A program made the position numbers and the translations under genes. Source: Hymenoscyphus infarciens (taxonomy: Eukaryota; Ascomycota; Leotiomycetes; Helotiales; Helotiaceae). From it: 64,000 nt of DNA. Position 1 is the stretch's first letter. Every line of letters starts with the position of its first letter. The notes beneath the pieces are model-generated. The model was not told where the DNA came from, ran no database searches, and saw only the letters and a program-made list of their open reading frames with translations. Positions 48,708 to 59,940 of this stretch are shown here, piece after piece. The stretch is from positions 223,278 to 287,277 of the forward strand of contig LLCB01000033.1 of assembly GCA_001414345.1 (NCBI GenBank), given 5' to 3'.

Positions 48708-50047
48708 CGTAAGAGTTGAGGCTATAGCTCGTAGGCCCTCTAAGCGAGATTACTCTCTATCTTAATTTCTAATACTCTCTTTTTAAAAATCTACTATAAT
48801 TCTACCTCTTACCTAAAACTTACTAAATTAAAAATAGCAGACTAAATCCTCTCTTCCTCTTCTATATATAAATCTAGTCAAAATTAGTATACGCTAAAAC
48901 ATACTAGAGTATACTAAGCTAGAGCTAATAGAAAATTCTAGAGCGTGATCTTTAAAGAATTAAGTATACTTAAATCTACTATATAGAGGATCTATAAGGT
49001 GAAATCGAGCTAAACCACGTATAAAGAGAAGTAGTATTAAAAGAGACTACTATTTAAACGCTATATATACTAAATTATCCGATTTATATCCTAAAATTAT
49101 ACTATTTATTATATATCTTTTATATAAGTTAAAAACGCTCTTAGCCTACCTGCTTCTACTTATACGATTTAGTAAGAACTTCGCTAATATAGCTACTAAC
49201 GATATATTATATGCTCTTAACCCTTTATTAGCTAACTTTAAGTAAAGAAACGTCTTACTTTTATATATTCCCACCGATAGTAGAGGACATCGGATTAGGC
49301 TACTACTTACTAGTAAAAGAGGAACTAGAGGAAGGTTATTTAGTTAGACGAGTATATATTTAAGCTTAGAAAGAGTAAAAGAGTTTAGGTAATATAGCGC
49401 GTAGACGAGAAGAGATGTCTAGACTATATTCGGTTAATATATTAGTTAAGAAGAGTATTAGTTATAATTTAGAGCACGATTAGTTAAGATTATAAATCCT
49501 CTTTTATCTTTTTAGAGAAGGAACTGAGATATAAAGGAGTTAATTCTTAAGCCTATAGAGACTAAGTTCTTAAGCTAGTTATCTTCTCTCTATTTAATAA
49601 GCTCGGCACTAATTATATCTTTATAGAAGACGGCTTAAAAGTATATAAGAGATATACTTATTTAGCTAAGCTTAAATATAATATTTATAGCTTTAATTAG
49701 CCTTCTTCTTTACCTAATTTAAATATAATAGAGAAGGTCTAGTAGTAGATAAAAAAAGAGTTAAAAAAGTTGCTCTTTATACTAACTTCTAAGACTAGAC
49801 TAGTTAAGAAGATTTAAAGGCTTTAGGATTTAGTAGATCTACGTGATTATAAGCGATATACTAAGTAATTAACTTATAAGTTAGAGAATATTATTAAAGT
49901 AAAAGGATTAGCTACTATTTATTAATAATATATATAAATTTTAAAGTAAAAGACTTAAATTTAGATTTATAATAGATTTTTAAGTAATAAGTATTAATTT
50001 AGTAGAGTTCGCTTAGGAGGTCTACGAGCTATAGCTCTAACTCTTAC
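48708..50047 (+). mobile_element. Tc1/mariner element, about 1.34 kb
   Basis: Terminal inverted repeats of about 50 bp face each other. The left is GTAAGAGTTGAGGCTATAGC (from 48709); the right, in reverse, has GTAAGAGTTAGAGCTATAGC. Both continue with CTCGTAG and CCTCTAAGCG or CCTCCTAAGCG. TA lies at both outer edges. Size, TIRs and the encoded DD34E transposase fit Tc1/mariner. It is inserted in ORF X. Confidence 0.85.
48940..49940 (+). pseudogene. Tc1-type transposase (DD34E), stop-broken
   Basis: Catalyses cut-and-paste transposition. The plus strand reads the catalytic core LDEYIFKLRKSKRV, with the first Asp at 49347-49349. FIEDGLKVYK follows, with the second Asp at 49629-49631, 94 codons on. 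Then comes NLNIIEKV, with the Glu at 49731-49733, exactly 34 codons after the second Asp. All three catalytic residues are present. The Asp of the usual PDLN just before the Glu reads Asn. The C-terminal part reads DLRDYKRYT and KVKGLATIY (about 49835-49920). The helix-turn-helix region (about 48940-49200) is poorly preserved. Many in-frame stops at Gln/Trp positions make it inactive. Confidence 0.85.
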
Positions 50048-51207
50048 TATAAGAGAAGTGCCGGGTATTATAATAGAAGTTCAGAGAATATAACTCCGGA
50101 TCTTATATTATAGAGCAGCTACTCTAGGAAACAGTACTTGTTTAGAAAGCTTTGCTAATTTCAGAGTCGAATATAATATACGCCTCTACTAGCTCTTCTA
50201 GCTAGACCTTAATATCATAGGTAATAGGAGTTTCTTAAGAACTAATAGTAGTGAATCTAGCTATTACGCTATAATAAGCGCGAGAGAAGGCTAGGACGGT
50301 GAAAGCGCGAGCAGATATTAGTACTCGTAAGATAAGGTAACGTATAATAGAAGAGAGATTCTAAGTATATCGTCGCTTTTACGAAGTATTATCGAATTTC
50401 ATAACATCTATAGGCTAAGCTCTAAGAGTATCACCTGATTTCTCAAAGGTACCTGAAAAGCCTGAAATTATTATAGGCTCTCTATACTCTAAATTACGAC
50501 ATATATCTCCGACTCTTTCTTACTACTTCTTATAAGTAAAACCTCAACCTAGACTATAGGATTATAGCCTTATAGAACGATAAAGTAGTATCGAGGATAA
50601 GTGGCGAGAGCTTACTTACGTTTACGAAGAGATATGTTTAGATAATATAAAGAACGAGGATAATATAGGCCTTATAATCCTCGGAAAATTAGTAAATATA
50701 CTTATATGCCCTCTACTAGGGTTTTGAGCTAGTATTAACTTAGACTTAATACCGGTTTAATACCGGTTCAAGATATGAGTTATTTCTTAAAGTAGCTCTA
50801 ATACGTTTTATAAAACGATTTAAAGTAATTTAAGCTAATTTATAAAACGATTTAAGGTAAGAAACCGATTTATAAAACGATTCAAGAGAATTCAAGCCGA
50901 TTTATAAAACGATTCAAAGTAAGAAACTGATTTATAAAACGATTTAAGGGAATTTAAGCCGATTTATAAAACGATTTAAAGTAAGAAACCGATTTATAAA
51001 ACGATTTAAGAGAATTTAAGCCGATTTATAAAACGATTTAAGGTAATTTAAGCCGATTTATAAAACGATTTAAGGTAATTTAAGCCGATTTATAAAACGA
51101 TTTAAAGTAAGAAACCGATTTATAAAACGATTTAAAATTAGAAACTAACTTATAATCTTACTCTTAACTTAGTTTAAAAAATATGTCAAAAATAAAGTAC
51201 TTAGAAG

Positions 51208-51584
51208 TCTTAGAATAGTCACAGTTCACAAAGCAATAATGGATTACGTAAGAAGTGAAAGGTGAAAAAGAATTAATTAACTTAAATGAAAAACTGAGAA
51301 GCTATCTACTCTATATATATATGTAGGCTATAGCCAGCCTTCTAGTCTAATACTAGTATAGTTCTAAATCTGAAACTACGGATATAACTAATCCGTCGGA
51401 TAGTATTGATCCGTATACTCAGATAGTATTCAGTCCGTCAGATAGTATTCAGTCCGTCGGATACTAGTAATCCGTATCAGGTACCGTTTGTCTAAGCTAC
51501 GTATTATCGATCTAGAGATATCAGGGATATTATATTATACTAGTATAATTAAGTACTAGTATAAGTACTTATTATATACTAATA
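51208..51584 (-). repeat. Copia-1 3' LTR (left), 377 bp
   Basis: Contains about three tandem copies of a roughly 20-bp unit (CAGTCCGTCGGATAGTATT) at about 51385-51465. The part nearest the interior is more RIP-converted than in the right LTR; the outermost part less so. Confidence 0.9.
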
Positions 51585-51710
51585 CGCCCTCTTAATAAGT
51601 ACTTCTATTTAATTTATTTCAACGCGTTAGTTAAGAGTATTAATTTTTAGTTTTTATATATTAGCACGTAACTTATTATTCCTAATTATATAAGGAATTA
51701 TTAGAATTTT

Positions 51711-54700
51711 ATTTTATCAAGTACTTTAGTAAAGCTATCTACTTTTTAATCTATTAATTTTATATATATTAGATCTATAGTTCCTTTAACTAATAAGTCT
51801 CTTATATAGTAGTATTTAATAGCTATATACTTTATTCTTTTATAATATATAGAGTTATAGCCTAATTATAGAGCTCCTTTATTATTAGTATATAAACTAA
51901 ATTTCTTTTATTTATAAAAGCCTAGTTCTTTAACTAAGGCTATTATATCGATAGATTCTTTTAAGGCTATATTTATAGCTATATATTCAGCTTCGGTTAT
52001 AGATTAAGCTATAATACTTTATAGCTTAGAACACTATATAATTAGCCCCCTAGCTAAGTAAAAAATATATCTAGTAGTTAATTTAGTACTATTAATATCG
52101 CTAGCGTAATCAGAGTCGTAAAAGCTACTTATAAAATAGCTAGATATATCTTTTATTATATATATAATATAGTAGTAAATAGTTGTTTTTAGATATCTTA
52201 ATATATACTTAGCTATTATAAAGTATTCTTTAGAAGAGTTTAATATATATCTTAATAGTATAATAGTAGTATAGGTAATATCTAGTCTAGTATAAATAAA
52301 AATATATAGTAGATAGCTGATTATTACTTGAAATAGTCTAGTATCTTCTAGACTAGCTTAAAGTAGATTTAGTATTAATTTAATTTTAAAATCTATTAGT
52401 ATATAAATAGGATTATAATTAAGGAGATTATACTTATCTAATACTTTAGATATATATTTTTCTTAGCTTAGTTTTAGCTATTTATTTCCTCTAATAATAT
52501 CTATACCTAGGTAGTCTTTAATAAGACCTAAGTCTTTAATATTAAAGTGTTTTTTAAGTTTATTAATAAGACTTTTAATAAGGTCTTCTATAGGTCTAAT
52601 TATCGCTAAGTTGTCTATATATATATATATAGATATACTAGTATAACAATTTATATATATACATAAATTAGTGCTTAGTGTTTTAAAGCCTAGTTCTAAA
52701 AGTATAGTAACTAGTATAGTAAACTAGATTCTAGTTGATTATTTTAATCTATAGAGGGCTTTTAGGAGTTCTAAATATACAATTTAGTTAAGAGGGGTTT
52801 TCGTGTTTTTTGACACGTTATTACGTGATTTAGAGATATAGAGGTATTTGTTTATTCCTTCTAGAGAGGTAATATTTAGTCTTTCTATATCTATGTCTCT
52901 TTATATAAAAGCTAAAACTATATCAATTTTCTATATTATAAAGTTATATAATAGTATTAGGGCGAATAAGACTTTCTAGCTTATTTACTTAATAACCCCT
53001 ATAAAAGAGTCTATATAGTCTCTTCTATATAACTATTTAAAACCTTTAGCTATAAATCGCGATTTAAATTCTATTATACTATTAGATTCTTTTAGTTTAT
53101 AAACCTATTTTATCTTAATAGGCTTAGCGTCTTTGCTAGTATTACTACTAGTAATAATATTCTAAGTTTTATTACTTATAAGAGTATTTAATTCCTTTTA
53201 TATAGATTTAATCTAGTAGTCTTTATAAGGATTAATATTACTTATAACTTTTTTATAGCTTTTTAGCTCTAGAATAGTAGTATTAAGTATTTTATTAATA
53301 ATAACCTTTTTTATACTATCGCCCTCTATTTTAGAGTTTAAATAAGCAAGTGATATATAGTAATATATAACTATTAGCGCTTAAAGCTTATTAATTTTTA
53401 ACACGTCTAGATCCCTTTTTATAGGATTAACGTATCTACCTCTTAGTCTAAGGTTTATATTAGAGCCTAACCTTATAATATTATCTTGTCCTAATTCGTC
53501 TTATCCTAATTCGTTAACGTTATTTATATATGTTTTGTTGTTTAGATCGTTGTCGTTATTATTACTTAACTTCTCATGTTTTATAAGAGTGGGACTATCG
53601 CCCTCTAGTCGTGTATTCACATAACTAGTTATTTCTTATAAATAATCTTAATCTGTAGACTCTTCTTTTAAGAGTATAGAGTAGTTTTCTTCTATTATAA
53701 ATTCGTCTTTATATATAAGGTCTTCTTTTATTATAATATCTTTTATATTAATAACTTTCTTAAGTTCTGGTATATATATGAGAAAGTTATTAGAGGACTC
53801 TTAGCCTACTAATATTCCTTTATATAACTTGTTAGCTAGTTTTTCTTTAGTGTTTTTAGCTCTTATTTCTTTTAATATTAAAGTATAATAAAGAGATCTA
53901 AGAGTACTTATATATAATATATCTAGACTTATATTAAATATGTCTTTATATAGTATAGATTTTATAGTACTATTATATACCTAATTTTTTATATATATAA
54001 TAGAACAAGCTATATAAGGCTAGAGATAAAGTAGTATAGATTTTTCTAAATATATAGTAATTATATGTTCTATTAAATATTGATTAAGTCTTTCTATAAT
54101 ACTGTTCTACTTAGGACTATATAGACTAGTATAGTTATAAATAATACCTTAGTCTTTAATATATATATTCTACTTATTAGACTTAAATTCTTTAGCGTTA
54201 TTTAAGTATAGACTTTTAATGCTTTTATTAAATTAATTTTTTAATAAGTTATTTGTTTTAATTAACTTATCGAAGGCTTCTGATTTATACTTTATAGTAT
54301 ATATAAATACGGCTCTAGTTTTACGACACGTATATATAAGAGCATATGTTTTGTCTAAAAGCCCTTTAATTCTAAGTAAACCTAGAATGTCTATATTAAA
54401 ATATTCTAAAGACTTAAAGTTATAATTACTTAAAAGGATATAACTTATATTCTTAGTCATCTTTCCTTTATAATAATTTTCATAATTGTCTAGTTCTTTC
54501 TTACTATTAGAGTTAATAGTATATCCCTTAATAAGTGATATAGTTTTTAATAACGTGTTAATATTAATATGATTTAATCTTTGATGTAATAAGTTGATAT
54601 TAAGCTCTTTTGTTTTTGTAATATATAATGTTTTTTTAAGCTTTGTATAATCTATATTAATATTAAGATAATAAGCGTTATATTCCTAGTTTGCGTTTAT

Positions 54701-55915
54701 AGTTGTGTCTAGTAGCTTATTATAAGCATACGCGTTCTTATCATCTATACTAATATTAAAGCCACTCTTAGTAAGAGCTTTAGTCGAAATTAGAGTAGTA
54801 GCGATATCTGGGATATAATTTACTTCTAATAAGTTTATTTTAATATTGTTAGAACTTATTATCGGCATTATACCAACTCCTAGTATAGGTAGCTTAGTAC
54901 CGTCTGCTATACTAATAGTCGGTTCTTTTATAGGTTTAAAGTTTAGAATCTAATCTTTATTAGGTGTATAATATTCAGTAGCACTAGAGTCTAGTATAAC
55001 TTTAGATTCTTTAGATACTTTATAAGAAGTATTTAGTATAGCTGTATATAATACTTTTAAAGTACTATTATTGTTTTTTAAATTAGTACTATTACTAGTA
55101 TTAGTAATAGTATTATTACTAGTATTATTAGATTTCTTATTTAATTTCAGCTCTGGGTATAGTATAAAGCATTTAGAAATTATATGTCCTCTCTTATTAT
55201 AATGAGTATAAATAGGAATTTCATTTCCTTTATTTATAGCTTTATTAGCCTTTTTAGCTTTATTAGCTTCTAGGTTATTACTAGACTCTATTCTAGCTTT
55301 TTCTAATATAAGTTTAGATATAAGAATATCTATATTAATTTTAGATAAATCTTTTCCTAGTTCTTCGTATTTTCTTAATATAAAACCTTTAAAGCTACTA
55401 TTAAGCCCTTTAAATATAATCTAAGCTATATAGCTTTTAGGTATCAGATGTCTTAAGTCTTTAAGATATAAAGCTGTACTTTGTATAGCGCTAGTATATT
55501 TGTTGACGTTCTTATAAGAGCTTTAGCTAGATTTAATAATAATATCTAGGTATTGACTAATTAGATTAAAACTAGATTCTCCATATGTAGCTATTATATA
55601 CGCCTATATAGTATTAGAGCTAGTTTTATCTTTAAATCAGTCTACATTATTAATAGATATAATAGACTTAATAGCCCCTAAGGCTTTTTGGCTATTTCTA
55701 GTATAGTCAGAGTTACGTTCCTTGTATTTAACACTAAGTTCTGCTGACCTAGGTTCTTCATTTATATAGTATAGATCTTTATTAGGTCTAGTAACAGATA
55801 AGTCTATATATGACATAAATCTATTAATTTCTAGAAAGAGTTTAGCCTCTCTATACTATTCTATATAGTTGGTTTTTCCAACTAATTTACTACCTTTAAA
55901 AGAACTAAAAGACAT
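51711..55915 (-). pseudogene. Copia-1 gag-pol polyprotein
   Basis: The start ATG at 55915-55913 gives MSFSSFKGSKLVGKTNYIE, a normal copia gag start; the end is TAA at 51713-51711. The knuckle at about 55166-55207 reads YTHYNKRGHIISKC, keeping the His and last Cys. The protease reads LDSSATEYY near 54985, where copia has an Asp-Ser-Gly triad. Integrase is about 53800-54600 and includes the open stretch 54233-54460. The RT box near 52600-52625 reads YIDNLAI. RNase H ends the protein. Two open stretches (54686-54868, 54233-54460) are simply its least damaged parts. The length is not a multiple of three, so there is at least one small indel besides the RIP stops. Confidence 0.88.
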
Positions 55916-56098
55916 TGTAGTTCAATGAAAAAGCGTGTTTTAGTTAAGAGAAGGAACGATATGAAAATTACGTGTAGTTACATGATATTAAAAGTAGTTA
56001 GAAAACTAGAATTTTTATTGTTCTAGAACCTGCTAGACTAATAGTGATATAGTAAAGGGGTTATATACTCTTAGAGTAATATAAGTATAAAGAATGTT

Positions 56099-56293
56099 TT
56101 ATAAATTAAGAAGTTGTCTAGTTTTAGGCTTAAGTGGAAGCTTATTATATGCTTTGTTAAATATTACTAGATAGATAGAGTATATAAGGTCTTCAAACCA
56201 GTCTTTATGAAAAATAGCTTTTGTTTCTAGGCATTTAAATATACTAGTAAGACAGTCTGTTTTAGCAGTACTTAGTACAGGGCTTTCTAGCAA
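56099..56293 (-). other. Open 64-codon stretch in the Copia-1 leader
   Basis: Between the 5' LTR and gag lie about 1030 bp of leader. Within it 56293-56099 is open from an ATG (MLESPVLSTAKTDCLTSIFK...). It keeps CA and TG. No family is recognised. It could be a leader ORF, part of a captured sequence, or chance. The rest of the leader (55916-56098, 56294-56930) shows nothing else. Confidence 0.3.
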
Positions 56294-56930
56294 GCTAGTA
56301 TACCTAATGTCAGCGCCGACTATACTGTTAAGACAACGTTTAGTAATAAGGTTTTAAGATAAAAAGTTACTATATAAGTTAACTAGAGTAATACTAAGCT
56401 AGGGGACAGATATAATAGGCTAATCTTCAAGGTTACCTTAGTTCTAAGATATTTTAATAACGTAGTATCTGTCGAGTAAAGCTCGGAGTCTAAGATATAT
56501 ACTAACAATTATTTCGAAGTCTTGTTATCCAATTATAAGAATAGCCTTGGTTCTTAATTAAATCATCTATTTAATAGAATAGAGGTTAAAATAACGTAAT
56601 ATTACATAGCATAATATAAGAAGGTACTAACCTTAACTCTTAGTTATCTAACTATAAGAAGTAAGAAGATAAAAAACTAGTAATCCTACAGGGCGTACTT
56701 TTCGCTCACAATGTACTACACTAAGATAGGCGCTTAGTAATCCACCAAGGCGTAGTACAAGGGGTAAGTAGACTAGTGATATCTTTTGAAAGAAAACCTT
56801 GAAAAAAAATAAAAATAAAAAACTCTTAACAATGTAGAATCAGAAGTAATCGACGTATTACATAAGAGGGTATCTGACGCGAAAGTAACACCAGGTCACG
56901 TGAAACAAAGTTATATAGAAATAAACTATG

Positions 56931-56944
56931 TCTAGCCTATAACC
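56931..56944 (-). promoter_or_regulatory. Primer-binding site of Copia-1 (initiator Met tRNA type)
   Basis: On the coding strand the bases directly after the 5' LTR read GGTTATAGGCTAGA. This resembles the GGTTATGGGC start of the Drosophila copia site, which pairs with the internally cleaved initiator methionine tRNA. The exact contact with the LTR edge supports the boundary at 56945. Confidence 0.65.
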
Positions 56945-57321
56945 TCTTAGAATGGTCACAGTTTACAAAGTAATAATGGATTACGTAAGAAGTGAAAGGT
57001 AAAAAAGAATTAATTAACTTAAATGAAAAACTAAGAAGCTATCTACTCTATATATACATGTAGGCTATAGCCAGCCTTCTAGTCTAATACTAGTATAGTT
57101 CTAAATCTAAAACTACGGATATAACTAATCCGTCGGATAGTATTGATCTGTATACTCGGATAGTATTCAGTCCGTCGGATAGTATTCAGTCCGTCGGATA
57201 CTAGTGATCCGTATCGGGTACCGTTTGTCCGGGCTACGCATCGTCGATCTAGGGATATCAGGGATATCATGCTGTACTAGTATGATTAAGTACTAGCATA
57301 AGTGCTTATTATATGCTAACA
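56945..57321 (-). repeat. Copia-1 5' LTR (right), 377 bp
   Basis: Mate of 51208-51584. It keeps CGGGCTACGCATCGTCGATC, which is converted in the left LTR. The tandem CCGTCGGATAGTATT units at about 57130-57215 make the reverse strand open for 63 codons; this is LTR sequence, not a gene. Confidence 0.9.
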
Positions 57322-58527
57322 AGAAGAAAAAATAAAAAGTCTAGAGAGAGTGTTTTTTTTTTCAAAAGCGATTTAAGCGGCTTTTTACATATTAACTTTA
57401 ATTATTAATTATATATTAATAATCCTTAGAATTAGAGCTATAAGTATATAAAAAATAAAAGTCACGTAACTAAAGTAGGTCATATAGTAGGGCGTAGCTT
57501 TCGTGCTAGGGTCGCTCTTACCGAACACAGTACGCTACGTATAACTAGCTACGTAACCGCCAAGACCTAGCACACGGGCCACCCCTACCTTCGACTTCGA
57601 CTTCGACTTCGACGACTTCAATACTTTAACACTTTAACACTTCGATAACGATAACAACGACAATAACTATCTATTAATATCGCTATCGTATTGTATTCCT
57701 TACTCAGTATCGAGCTACTAGTCAGCATCGTAATCCAGGTTGTATTCGTTGTATTCGCTACCCCAGTCATTTCTACGTCGCCGAATAATAATAACATACC
57801 CCTTATTTTTCAACAATTTAAGCATATTCCACGGTCAGACTTTTAGTAGAGCGAATTAGAAGTATTGGATTTATCATCTACGTTATTGCTATCGCTTTTA
57901 TAGTACATACTATTTCCACCCTTACTTCTTGAACTAACGTATGTGCCTTATAGTTTCCGACCAACCGACTGACCGACTGACTGATCTAACTAATTAAATC
58001 AAGGTATATATATAAGGATAACATCATTTAGGTCGGTGGAATATTCAGTGGAATATTTAGTGGAATAATTAGTAGAATCTATAGAATTAGTAGAATTGGT
58101 AGAATTAGTGGAATTAGTAGAATTAGTAGAAGTAGGACTCAGGCATTCAGGCATATTATATAAGAGTAGTATAGCTATATAATATACGCCTAATCACGTA
58201 ATTCCAGTCTTTTTTTACATTCGCTAGTAATTTTTTTAGTACTAATTTAAGGCTACTCTAATACTAAGTTACTACTAGTTTAAGGCAGGTCTAGAATTAA
58301 GTTAAACTAGTTTAAGGCAAGTCCGACACGGTTTATAACCTAGTTTAACTTACTAAAACGAGTCGGGTTTTACTACTATGAATCATCTTAAGTCGGTTTC
58401 AAAGCATGTTTAACCTAGTTCTTAAACTAGCTCGAACACGCTTCTAGAATCGGTCTAAATCACCTTAAGTCAGGGTTAAACCGGATTCAACCCCGTCTCA
58501 AAACCCTCGCTAGTTAGTAGTAAAGTA

Positions 58528-58849
58528 CTTCTTCTATTACTCTCTCTCTTCTCTAAATAAAATATAGAGTATATAGATATTTAGTATAGTATAGCGGCCG
58601 TGCGCTTATATTTTATTTAGAGAGAGAGAGAGTATACGAGACTAAGATAGATCTTAGGCTTATAGATGAATATTCAGTTATAGAGACAGCGGTTAATCTA
58701 GAGACAGTTTTATAGTAGAGAAGAGATCTCCTATATAATTATTAGGTTTAGTATTTGACGTCTCTTATATAAGCAGGTCTCCGAGTATTAAACGAGAGTA
58801 ATAGATAATAGACTACTTAATAATTTTATTCTTATTAAGATAAAGAAGA
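58528..58849. other. Island sequence after R3, possible continuation of ORF X
   Basis: Retains CA, TG and CG, like the DOC/ORF X island. Apart from the hairpin at 58536-58634 nothing is recognised. If R3 is taken out, the ORF X frame could run on for about a dozen codons before a stop. Confidence 0.4.
58536..58634. repeat. Inverted repeat with about 28-bp arms
   Basis: TACTCTCTCTCTTCTCTAAA at the left pairs with TTTAGAGAGAGAGAGAGTA at the right, the arms extending through ATAAAATATA. The loop is about 40 bp and holds GCGGCCGTGCGC. It could be a very short TIR element or a structural repeat. Confidence 0.7.
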
Positions 58850-59412
58850 AATAGTCTTAAATAAACTCTTTTTATATTATAAATATAACTATAAGATTAT
58901 TTTAAATAAACTACTTTCTAACTTCTTTTCTCTTTTATATTAATAGCTAACTATAAAGCTATAAGTAATAAAAGAATATTATATAGATAACTTAAATAAG
59001 AGATTTATTATTAATAGTAATAGCTTTTTTAACTTCTTAGTACTCTTTATTAAAATACCTAATAGTAATAAAATATAGTTTTATATTAATAAACTTCTTT
59101 TAAGAATAATAATAGCTAAGATCTTTACTAAGTTAGATATATAATAAGCTCTCTATTATATTTAAATAAACTTTAACTTAGAAGAGATAATTATATTTAA
59201 AACTAAGTATATATATAAGTATAAGATCTTCTCTTTTAAACTCTATAATAGCTTTACTATCTATTAATATTCTATAAATAATATCTTAATTAACTATTTA
59301 GATAACTTCTATATTACTTACTTAGAGAATATTTTAATTTATTTAAATACTATTAAAGAATATAAGAAATAGGTTAAGAAGATTCTAAATTAGCTCTAAG
59401 AAGTAGAACTCT
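58850..59412 (+). pseudogene. Gypsy-A reverse transcriptase fragment, copy A3
   Basis: Matches A1 from about 1310 to 1910 and the reverse of A2. It includes the YKL...KNNYKII-type start, the KIFTKLDI segment near 59120 and the region after the catalytic box near 59340. It lacks the stretch corresponding to FYIDYRKLN (an internal deletion near 59085). It ends at 59412 within about 10 bp of the point where A2 also ends. No LTR is seen on either side. Confidence 0.8.
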
Positions 59413-59940
59413 ATAATATATATAATAATATAAGATTAGTAAGTTAAGGATTTAAAGCATTTAAGTCTAAGATAATAAAATTATTATAAATAATTTATAA
59501 CTTACGCTATAAGCTACCTAGGATTACGTGCTTAATTTTATATAGGCCTATTTAGTAAGCCTAATAAGTATATTATATAACCGCGTGTCTATAACGTATT
59601 AAGAGCGCTCTAGAGCAACGTGTTAATATATAGACCTAAAACAAAGGATTCTTTATTTTAGCTCTTTATTCTAAAAGTATAAAGAAATCGCTAGATTAGT
59701 ATAAGTCTACTACCTTAGTAGATATTATATACTATAGACCTAATTCCACACCTAGTTCTATATACTAAGACTACTAAGCCTTTAGTCTATATAAGGAGGC
59801 CTTTAAGAGACTGAAAAGACCTAAACATATATATATACCTATATATTTATATATATATATAATTTATATATATTTACTCTCTAACTGCTTTATTATATAA
59901 CTATTCTTATATAGTAGTAATACCTTCTTATAATAAATAT
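59413..59940 (+). other. Leader and probable 5' LTR remnant of Copia-2
   Basis: No gene. The region 59450-59830 has some CG and CA left (TACGTGCTTAATTTTATATA, CCGCGTGTCTATAACG). It is followed by AT-rich palindromic sequence at about 59828-59875. It lies directly 5' of Copia-2 gag, so an LTR is expected, but no mate is in the window to delimit it. Confidence 0.4.

Larger units (their letters stand above)
48540..50698 (+). pseudogene. ORF X: unrecognised host-like gene split by Tc1 and R3
   Basis: I do not recognise the product. The plus strand before the Tc1 element reads LEDLIVSRVEGKVTTLKEIY (about 48611-48680) and continues to 48707. With the Tc1 element and one TA removed, the same frame resumes at 50048. 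It goes on through GSYIIEQLL (about 50100), ARTVKARADISTRKI (about 50290), VYRRFYEVLSNFI (about 50370), SKVPEKPEII (about 50450), PQPRLQDYSL (about 50540) and DKWRELTYVYEEICLD (about 50600). It is then cut by R3 at 50699. Stops are at sites fitting Gln or Trp. The frame may resume at 58528 after R3, but I cannot follow it far. The sequence is charged and helical, with no membrane segment. Confidence 0.6.
51208..57321 (-). mobile_element. Copia-1: 6.1 kb Ty1/copia retrotransposon
   Basis: Two 377-bp LTRs (51208-51584, 56945-57321) with a perfect 5-bp target duplication AGAAG (51203-51207, 57322-57326). On the coding strand the LTR starts TGTTAG. A tRNA-iMet-type primer site touches the 5' LTR. 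Gag, protease, integrase, RT and RNase H are in copia order on the reverse strand. It is the least mutated large element in the window and sits inside R3, so it is one of the youngest insertions. Confidence 0.92.
50699..58527 (+). mobile_element. R3: R element split by Copia-1
   Basis: The left part 50699-51207 starts TACTTATATGCCCTCTACTA and holds the subterminal array at about 50808-51135. The right part 57322-58527 holds the unique region, broken CGACTT microsatellite, GAATTAGTA array (about 58075-58130) and right TIR CGCTAGTTAGTAGTAAAGTA. Without Copia-1 and one AGAAG it is about 1710 bp. RIP is light. It interrupts ORF X. Confidence 0.85.

Noticed and set aside
57079..57270. Minus-strand open stretch of 63 codons
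   Set aside because: Entirely inside the Copia-1 LTR; the reading comes from the tandem CCGTCGGATAGTATT units and the left LTR does not keep it.
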